Shown here: positions 24,327-29,993 of the stretch, piece after piece
Position numbering within the stretch: the stretch's first letter is position 1
Layout of the letters: the number at the start of each line of letters is the position of its first letter
Source: Methanobacteriota archaeon
GTDB lineage: Archaea; Thermoplasmatota; Poseidoniia; Poseidoniales; Thalassarchaeaceae
DNA length: 38,206 bases
Direction: 5' to 3'
Assembly: GCA_002722735.1 (NCBI GenBank)
Contig: PBMR01000011.1
Span: forward strand, 1-38,206
Program-made: the position numbers and the translations under genes
The notes under the pieces: model-generated
What the model saw: only the letters and a program-made list of their open reading frames with translations
The model's database searches: none
Told to the model about the DNA's origin: nothing

Positions 24327-25610
24327 ATGGTGGGTTTCCCCAGTATCATGCAAGGAGGTTCTCAGACAAACGAAACAGGCCCTCAGGGCATCCTAAAGTC
24401 GTTTGCCAGCCCCGCGACCCTACCTCACTTTCTGCTCCTGATGGCCAATACGGGATTCCTCTACGTGATAATGAAAGCAGATTGGGGGGGTTTAGCGGCT
24501 GTCGGAAGCTCTGTGTTCCTCTCTCTCACCGTCGCATACTGCTTCGCAGCTATTTTGGCCCCTAGTCGGCTAGGGAACAAACTGTTTCGCGTCGACGATG
24601 ATGGCAGGGGCGTTCTCAATTCCTCCTATTGGTTGAGCAGCCTTCTGACACTCTTGCCCATTGGGATTACGGTAGCCCTGGTATTTGCAACAGTCTTGAC
24701 TCAACTCGAGGCGGAGAGGTTGACATTAATCGCCTACCTAATGGCATCCATATTTATCCTCATGTCCATTGGACAAGCGCTCTCGCTGACTTTCGGTAGC
24801 ATTGCTTATGCATCGAAGAAATCCGCCTCTGCCCGACCTAGCAGGATGGGGGTCACCTACACTGTCACGAGGACTGTCTTTTCAGTGGCTGTATTCGTCC
24901 CCCTAGTTTGGTGGTTCGGATACGGAGCCGGTGACCTCTCTGATCAGAGTTTGGTATCACATGCCACGTGGATGGGTTTCCTAGCAGTGGTCGGGCTTGT
25001 GACTGTGGTTGCGGACAGATACACGAATAGAGCGAGATCTGCGGGCGGGATGGATGGCTTGGCTGCCGACAGACTGATGGTGGTGATTGTTCTAGCCATA
25101 TGCTGGCACCTGCTCAGTGCATGGAGGAGGAATCCACTGTGGGTTAATTCGGCTACTGGATCGATGCTGGTCGAGGAGGGAATACTAATGGCCGTTACAA
25201 TTTTGCTAGCCGTTTGGAGCATGGCCAACCGTGGCCACAAAAAGGGATGGAGGATTTTTCAAGGGCAATCCGCAGTTTTCTGGGGCATTGGATTCGGCTA
25301 TGCCTATGGGGGCAGTATCGCCTCCTTGACTGCCCTCTCAGAAGGGAGTCTCCTCACAACGACCGCGGGGGGGCATCTCCTGACGGCTGTGGTGATGCTA
25401 GCAATACTGCCGTTGGCGATTTCGAGGATTGGAAACCCCACGAGCGAAGAGCTGGAAACTGGTATCGATATTTCTAGTGATTTCGAGAGTCCCGAGGTGT
25501 CTCCCATTCCACAAACTTCGGCTTTGACCAGCATGAATGAAAGAAGAGATGCCGAAGATGGGGGGTCGTTGGAATCTGATTGGGAGGACGTCGTCGAACT
25601 TGTCGACTAA
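24327..25610 (+). CDS. Polytopic membrane protein, unknown function
   Basis: The 427-residue protein has about nine or ten hydrophobic segments between residues 35 and 365, with a soluble acidic tail of about 60 residues that is rich in Ser, Glu and Asp and probably disordered. I see no transporter signature, cofactor motif or catalytic residues. The loops are short, and one cytoplasmic-looking loop is basic (KKSASARPSRMG). Two starts are possible, ATG 24327 and ATG 24348. A TTTACC block near 24314 is better placed for the second, while the first gives the longer frame. The 3' end overlaps the convergent ftsZ gene by four bases. Confidence 0.72.
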   Translation: MVGFPSIMQGGSQTNETGPQGILKSFASPATLPHFLLLMANTGFLYVIMKADWGGLAAVGSSVFLSLTVAYCFAAILAPSRLGNKLFRVDDDGRGVLNSSYWLSSLLTLLPIGITVALVFATVLTQLEAERLTLIAYLMASIFILMSIGQALSLTFGSIAYASKKSASARPSRMGVTYTVTRTVFSVAVFVPLVWWFGYGAGDLSDQSLVSHATWMGFLAVVGLVTVVADRYTNRARSAGGMDGLAADRLMVVIVLAICWHLLSAWRRNPLWVNSATGSMLVEEGILMAVTILLAVWSMANRGHKKGWRIFQGQSAVFWGIGFGYAYGGSIASLTALSEGSLLTTTAGGHLLTAVVMLAILPLAISRIGNPTSEELETGIDISSDFESPEVSPIPQTSALTSMNERRDAEDGGSLESDWEDVVELVD

Positions 25611-26512
25611 AGGCCGCTTACGACGGCAACCAGCCTTAGCCTCCCTACCATGTCATCGCTCGCCCTAGCACCTAGAATGACCTGGCAGTCCTCATCTAGG
25701 GACGAGACAAATGCCTCAGAGATCAAATTGAGGTGGGCGAGGGTCATGTCAGGCCCGCCTTCTATCTGTATGAGGCATCCCTTCGCCCCTTCAACCTCGA
25801 TTTCCGATAGCGGGGAGTTCCTTGCCATGCTGACCACCCCCATGGGGTTTTCAGAAGATCCAGTCCCCACAATCAAAGTGGCGTTGCCAGGCCTGTCAAT
25901 GACAGTCCGTAGATCCATCAGATCAAGATTCATCTTTCCGACCTTAGCAAGAGTGGTCACTAGTCCCTCAATGAGCTCTCCAATCCATTCCGAACCCAAT
26001 TTCCAGTCAGAATTCCTGTGCCTAGCCTGCCAAGCTAACCGCTCCAAGCTGACTCGGATGCATAGGTGAGAGTTGCGTTCTATTTCAGGGAGGGCCCGCC
26101 CGGCAATGGCACACCTCAAGGGCTGCTCTGCGAACGGCAGGCCCACGACGCTCAGTACCAAACTTCCGGCCTCCCTTGCTCTGGCTGCTAACTCAGCAGC
26201 AGCCCCTGATCCGGTACCCCCTCCAAGGGCAGTAAGGAAGACCACCAACTCTGACCTTGCCAGGAGATGCGAAATGTTCCCGAGCCCATCCTTTAGCCTG
26301 TGGGCAGCCAAGTTGGGCAGTGCTGCTGTCCCCTTGCCGTCTCCTGTCGCGTCAAGATGTAGGCAATGAGCTTCCTGAGCAGAGGAGAATGAGGACTCGT
26401 CGGCATCAATCAGAAGCAGGTCTGCTAACTGCGGACACCTATGATGGGCTCGCTCGGACCACCCGCAGCCAACACCACCCACCCCCACGATGAGGATTGC
26501 GCCTTCGTCCAT
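25607..26512 (-). CDS. ftsZ: Divergent FtsZ/tubulin-superfamily GTPase
   Basis: The protein has 301 residues; FtsZ polymerises at midcell with GTP. Visible motifs are the N-terminal VGVGGVG turn (9-15), the tubulin signature GGGTGSG (97-103), VGLPFAEQ (family T-x-PF), and the T7 synergy loop NLDLMD (195-200). Its aspartate activates GTP hydrolysis across the subunit interface. Both nucleotide binding and catalysis therefore look intact. The sequence is otherwise divergent and shorter than typical archaeal FtsZ1 or FtsZ2 (about 360-400). There is no C-terminal tail with the usual FtsZ partner-binding peptide. It could be the division FtsZ of this lineage or a specialised paralogue. A box A about 26 bases upstream suggests its own leaderless promoter. 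Confidence 0.8.
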   Translation of the reverse strand: MDEGAILIVGVGGVGCGWSERAHHRCPQLADLLLIDADESSFSSAQEAHCLHLDATGDGKGTAALPNLAAHRLKDGLGNISHLLARSELVVFLTALGGGTGSGAAAELAARAREAGSLVLSVVGLPFAEQPLRCAIAGRALPEIERNSHLCIRVSLERLAWQARHRNSDWKLGSEWIGELIEGLVTTLAKVGKMNLDLMDLRTVIDRPGNATLIVGTGSSENPMGVVSMARNSPLSEIEVEGAKGCLIQIEGGPDMTLAHLNLISEAFVSSLDEDCQVILGARASDDMVGRLRLVAVVSGL

Positions 26513-26533
26513 AGAGAGCGGTCGGTAGCAGAC

Positions 26534-26541
26534 TAGATTAT
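26534..26541 (-). promoter_or_regulatory. Box A promoter of ftsZ, leaderless spacing
   Basis: On the minus strand this reads CATAATCT, centred about 26 bases before the ATG at 26512. It sits just after the TPR gene's stop codon. Confidence 0.4.
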
Positions 26542-26547
26542 GTTGTT

Positions 26548-26853
26548 CTAATCGTAGCTTTGGTAGCGCCTGTATCTACGCCTCTCGTCACGTGCCCACG
26601 CATTATCCGGTTCTAACGATAGTACCTTGTCGTAGAACTCCACAGCCCGCTCAAAATCTGAGAGGTGCCTGCCGTGTAGATGAGCGAGGATGTTCAGTGC
26701 GGGAATACAATCCGAGACTTCATCGAGAATTGCCAGAAGAATGCTCTCGGCCTCGTTGATCTCCATCATGTCCATGTGATCCTCGGCCTTGTCAAGTCTC
26801 TCAATTTGGCCCTCTGTAAGATCGTAAACGTTCCTCCAAACCGGCCCCGACAT
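26548..26853 (-). CDS. Small TPR-type repeat protein
   Basis: The 101-residue protein is helical, with TPR-like spacing: MEINEAESILLAILDEVSD and ALNILAHLHGRHLSDFERA, then the canonical repeat AVEFYDKVLSLEPDNAWAR. It probably makes about two repeats plus a capping helix ending in an Arg/Tyr-rich tail. TPR units bind peptides of partner proteins; no partner can be named. It lies 35 bases upstream of ftsZ on the same strand, so a link to FtsZ is possible but not shown. Confidence 0.75.
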   Translation of the reverse strand: MSGPVWRNVYDLTEGQIERLDKAEDHMDMMEINEAESILLAILDEVSDCIPALNILAHLHGRHLSDFERAVEFYDKVLSLEPDNAWARDERRRYRRYQSYD

Positions 26854-26916
26854 GCACCAGCCTCGACGGCCTCATGTTTGAGGCTTATTCAATAGGAGTA
26901 TTGCAATGGGAAATGC

Positions 26917-26933
26917 CGGCCCCTGAGGGGCCG
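26917..26933. promoter_or_regulatory. Perfect palindrome next to the respiratory operon promoter
   Basis: CGGCCCC-TGA-GGGGCCG is a perfect seven-pair inverted repeat with a three-base spacer. It lies between the divergent TPR gene and the box A at 26943-26950. Position and symmetry suit a repressor or activator site. As RNA it could form a hairpin only if transcription began further upstream. Confidence 0.5.
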
Positions 26934-26942
26934 AGGTGGAAC

Positions 26943-26950
26943 GTTAATAT
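26943..26950 (+). promoter_or_regulatory. Box A promoter of the Rieske/cytochrome b operon
   Basis: GTTAATAT lies about 45 bases before the ATG at 26991. This gives a leader of about 20 bases that contains a GGGGG-type ribosome binding site. It begins ten bases after the palindrome. Confidence 0.5.
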
Positions 26951-26990
26951 CCCCCTTTTTCGTGGACGAGGCAGTCTCAAGGGGGCTAGC

Positions 26991-27806
26991 ATGAGTCGAT
27001 TCGTGATATCCCTGCAGAAGGCCCTCATTCTGAGTGTCGTCATCGTGTTGTTATCCGGAACCGGCCAAGGCCTGCACTCCGGCATAGGTGGTGATGCCAA
27101 TGGCGAGGGAGATGTTTCCTTGTCTGGCTGCACCTGCCACTCCGGCCAACCAGACAATTCTGTCACAATCATACTCGATGGGGTCCCATACCACTACGAA
27201 TCCGAACACGTGTACGAACTGAGGATTCAACTCGTTGGGGGGCCTGAAATCGACACCACCTCGCAAACCGGTGGTTTCGCAATGACGATCAGCTCGGGAA
27301 CCCTAGGGCCTGGGGCGGGGTCCGAGGGACTCGTTCAGAATTGGAATGATGATCCGGCTAGACTGACACATACGGACTCTGGATCCAATACGGCAGATAG
27401 AACTTGGGTGGTCTCTTGGACTAGCCCGACGGAAGGAAGCGGTGCAGTCACCTTCTGGTTGGTCGGCAACGCTGTCAATGGTGATTTGGCGCCATCCGAT
27501 CTCGATAGGTGGAATAGGCTGACCACCACCGTAGACGAGGGTTCCGACGATGGCAGGGTCAGGACCGTCTTCTCGGGCAACGGGGACATCGAGCCCCCCG
27601 CACCGACCGAAGGCCACGTCGATATCCACCTCATGGGGGCCGAGCTCTTGGCGCACTGGCTTGGTCTGCTTGGTTTCGTCTCCGTATTCCTCGTGATTAT
27701 CTTCTGCGGCTTCTTCCTCAGGTATGGTTTCTCCCGCCATTATGAGGGTAGAAGCAACCTTCTCAGACTGAGGATCAAACACCTTCGAAGAGGTGACCAA
27801 ACATGA
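26991..27806 (+). CDS. Reeler-like (choice-of-anchor V) exported protein, C-terminally anchored
   Basis: The 271-residue protein has a signal peptide (about 1-28), a beta-sandwich domain resembling the Reeler / choice-of-anchor V family (40-205), and a membrane anchor (about 228-253) with a basic cytosolic tail. The family's N-terminal cysteine motif appears as SGCTCHSG (C47, C49, H50); it is C-x-C-H and not the CxxCH of c-type cytochromes. The start at 26991 is preferred over a longer frame because a ribosome binding site precedes it and the signal peptide follows. It is the first gene of the respiratory operon and overlaps the next by four bases. It may bind a metal or partner on the outer face of the complex. 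Heme attachment is not supported. Confidence 0.78.
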   Translation: MSRFVISLQKALILSVVIVLLSGTGQGLHSGIGGDANGEGDVSLSGCTCHSGQPDNSVTIILDGVPYHYESEHVYELRIQLVGGPEIDTTSQTGGFAMTISSGTLGPGAGSEGLVQNWNDDPARLTHTDSGSNTADRTWVVSWTSPTEGSGAVTFWLVGNAVNGDLAPSDLDRWNRLTTTVDEGSDDGRVRTVFSGNGDIEPPAPTEGHVDIHLMGAELLAHWLGLLGFVSVFLVIIFCGFFLRYGFSRHYEGRSNLLRLRIKHLRRGDQT

Positions 27807-28252
27807 AGGATGACGTCGTGATGCGTCTCCTCAGAGAGGTCAGGTCTGGAAGAGTAAGTGTCGATGATGCCAGAAGAGCACTCGAGGATGTGGCACTGTC
27901 CGAGGATTCGTATGCCGCGGCTACTGACCACGGCGTGTTCAACGAACCGAGGCCGGGTACCATCGTACGGGCTAGCATCTCGCCTGCTGGGGATTCCTGG
28001 CTGATTATCATCGTCGCCCTGTGGGGATTGCTCTGGACGCTGTATTGGGCCGGCGCCCTTTCTTATGGCCTGTTCAATCACTGGGACCAGCAGCTCCTCT
28101 CATTCAATCTGGCAATGACCCTTCTAACAGTGATAATTATGGGAATTGTCTACCTGAAGTACGTTCTTCCCGACGTGTTGGTCGTCAAGCACCGTAGGAA
28201 CAAGTTCATCACCCAGAACGACCCAGAAGGCTGGAAGGATTACGAGGTGTGA
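27803..28252 (+). CDS. Two-span membrane protein of the Rieske/cytochrome b operon
   Basis: The 149-residue protein has an N-terminal cytosolic helix region (MRLLREVRSGRVSVDDARR) that looks like a SHOCT- or short helical docking motif. Membrane segments lie at about 66-87 and 103-124, followed by a basic C-terminal tail. It overlaps the genes on both sides by four bases, so it is almost certainly made in fixed ratio with them. It lacks heme- or cluster-binding residues. It is probably an assembly or accessory subunit of the complex. I do not recognise a named family. Confidence 0.75.
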   Translation: MKDDVVMRLLREVRSGRVSVDDARRALEDVALSEDSYAAATDHGVFNEPRPGTIVRASISPAGDSWLIIIVALWGLLWTLYWAGALSYGLFNHWDQQLLSFNLAMTLLTVIIMGIVYLKYVLPDVLVVKHRRNKFITQNDPEGWKDYEV

Positions 28253-29103
28253 TTTTGGCAAGGAGATTCAGACTGCGTTCTCTGTCTAGCGGGGATGGCG
28301 GATACCACGAGACCGCGGGTGGAATCAATCGCAGGGACTTCATGCGATTGTCATTCAATACCGCGGCCGGACTTATCACAATGGCTAGTCTTGGGAGCGT
28401 GGGCTTCGCATCATTCCTGATGGGGCAGTCCAGTTCGGGTGGCTCGGACAGCGCCATCATCTTCTACGCCCCCAAGGGTGCTGATGTTTGGTACAACAGC
28501 ATGGATAGGCAGCCCATGTCCCTTCAGTCATTCGTTGATGAGGCTGCTAATTCGGAAACGGGAATTTCTGCTGCAGCCGGACTGTGGTCCGGGCTTCCCG
28601 TGGTGGCCATCTACGTCCCCCATCAGGAGAACTCGAACAAGCCCCTTGCTGGGAATGTGCCTAGGTTCCAGTTTCACGACGGCTACACCTCAAGCGGTGC
28701 CTACGTCGGATCAGGCTACGAGATTGATGAAAAGGAGGAGTACGCCTCGTTGGCAATCCACGATAACATGGTTATCTTCTTCTCGAGGTGTCCACACCTA
28801 TGCTGCATACCTGGCTGGCAGTTGGTCAGCAATGACTTCACAGCCGACGACTGGATGCCGGGGGGGACAGACTCGGGAGGCAGCAAGTTGTTCTGCATTT
28901 GCCATTCAAGCCGGTTCGACCCCACTGTCATCGAGAAGAACCGGAGCCGTAACAGATCCAGTGGGGCTGAGTTTGACTACATCGGAATTAAGAGGACTGG
29001 GGGGCCAGCCCCGGTTGGAATGCCATTGATTCCATTCGTTGTTAACGGGGACAATATCGAAGCTTTGCCCGACTTCAAAGACTGGTACACTTACTGTGCA
29101 TGA
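28249..29103 (+). CDS. Rieske [2Fe-2S] protein with Tat-type N-terminus
   Basis: The protein has 284 residues from a GTG start. A twin-arginine motif NRRDFMRLSF (27-36) and hydrophobic stretch (37-60) would anchor it with the cluster domain outside. Box I is CPHLCC (181-186) and box II CICHSS (216-221). Aligned with the canonical CTHLGC and CPCHGS, the ligands C181, H183, C216 and H219 and the disulfide pair C186-C218 are present. The glycine of box I is Cys185 and the glycine of box II is Ser220, while the cluster-tuning Ser221 is kept. It transfers electrons from quinol oxidised at the Qo site to an external acceptor that is not encoded here. It lies directly before the cytochrome b gene. 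Confidence 0.93.
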   Translation: MILARRFRLRSLSSGDGGYHETAGGINRRDFMRLSFNTAAGLITMASLGSVGFASFLMGQSSSGGSDSAIIFYAPKGADVWYNSMDRQPMSLQSFVDEAANSETGISAAAGLWSGLPVVAIYVPHQENSNKPLAGNVPRFQFHDGYTSSGAYVGSGYEIDEKEEYASLAIHDNMVIFFSRCPHLCCIPGWQLVSNDFTADDWMPGGTDSGGSKLFCICHSSRFDPTVIEKNRSRNRSSGAEFDYIGIKRTGGPAPVGMPLIPFVVNGDNIEALPDFKDWYTYCA

Positions 29104-29112
29104 GGTGAGAAT

Positions 29113-29985
29113 GTGATTCAGTTCTGGTTCCTCTGGCTTTTCATTGCCATAGTCGTGGTAATCGTGGCCTTCACCCTCAGACGGGAGCCGGACGACATGC
29201 CTCGAAAGGACATCTTGAGGGCTGTCGAGACCAATGCAGGCAGCATGGGGCTCGCGGAGAAGAGCTTCCTTTGGGCATTCTCCTGGCTTGATACCCGCTT
29301 CAGGATTCAGGACTATTGGGGCATGAGCAGGGATGCATACCACAGTGTGCACAGGCAGATGCCACTCACTCACGCTGAGAAGTACAAGCTACGTATCATC
29401 TGGTACTGGTACCCCCTGTACTGCCTCGGTGGCATTTCTTTCCTCGCCTTCATCATCCTCGTCATTTCAGGCACCATTCTCGGCTTCTACTACGTTCCCG
29501 GTGGGGACCTGAGCTCAGATCCGACCCCTGCCTACGCATCGATGGAATTCATCATGGTAGAACTTCCCTTCGGCTACATAATCCGTTCCATTCATCACTG
29601 GACCACGCACTTCATGGTGGCCTCGGTTTTCCTACATATGTGCAGGGTGTACTTCACCGGGGCGTACCGAAATCCAAGGGAGCTGAACTGGCTGATTGGA
29701 GTGGCCCTCATGTTCTTCACCATATTCTTCGGTTACTCCGGTTATCTCCTCCCATGGGATAGCCTTGCATTCGGAGCGGCCACCATAGGTATCAACATGG
29801 CCAACTCCACGCCACTGATTGGAGATTGGGCGTCAGCCCTGCTATTCGGAGGCACCGAGCTTACTGGACAGACCGTCATTCGAATGTACTTCCTGCACGT
29901 GTTCGTCCTACCTGTCATCGTGACTGCGCTGATTCTAGCCCACCTGTTCATCGTTTGGGTCCAAGGGATAGCGGAGCCGCATTGA
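29113..29985 (+). CDS. Cytochrome b N-terminal half, b6-type
   Basis: The protein has 290 residues from a GTG start. After an extra N-terminal membrane segment (3-21) and a cytosolic stretch, four cytochrome b helices follow. Heme ligands are His161 and His175 (13 residues between) and His262 and His277 (14 between). The longer second spacing is the b6f-type diagnostic; mitochondrial-type cytochrome b has 13 in both. Other marks are SIHHWTTHFMVASVFLHM, RVYFTGAYRNPRELNW and GYLLPWDS (family PWDQ). The chain ends after the fourth helix as in cytochrome b6, and the rest is encoded in the next gene. The extra first helix is unusual for the family. Confidence 0.95.
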   Translation: MIQFWFLWLFIAIVVVIVAFTLRREPDDMPRKDILRAVETNAGSMGLAEKSFLWAFSWLDTRFRIQDYWGMSRDAYHSVHRQMPLTHAEKYKLRIIWYWYPLYCLGGISFLAFIILVISGTILGFYYVPGGDLSSDPTPAYASMEFIMVELPFGYIIRSIHHWTTHFMVASVFLHMCRVYFTGAYRNPRELNWLIGVALMFFTIFFGYSGYLLPWDSLAFGAATIGINMANSTPLIGDWASALLFGGTELTGQTVIRMYFLHVFVLPVIVTALILAHLFIVWVQGIAEPH

Positions 29986-29993
29986 GGGATTTC

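Noticed and set aside
26991-27806. c-type heme binding by the Reeler-like protein
   Set aside because: The motif is C-x-C-H, not C-x-x-C-H, so covalent heme attachment is not supported.
28439-29029. Plus-strand open frame of 196 codons inside the Rieske gene
   Set aside because: It is in a different phase from the Rieske motifs, and its composition (Ser/Thr/Arg/Pro-rich) is typical of an out-of-frame reading.
29826-29993. N-terminal extension of the cytochrome b/HdrD fusion
   Set aside because: It overlaps the cytochrome b heme-helix codons in another phase, and the ATG at 29994 has a good ribosome binding site.
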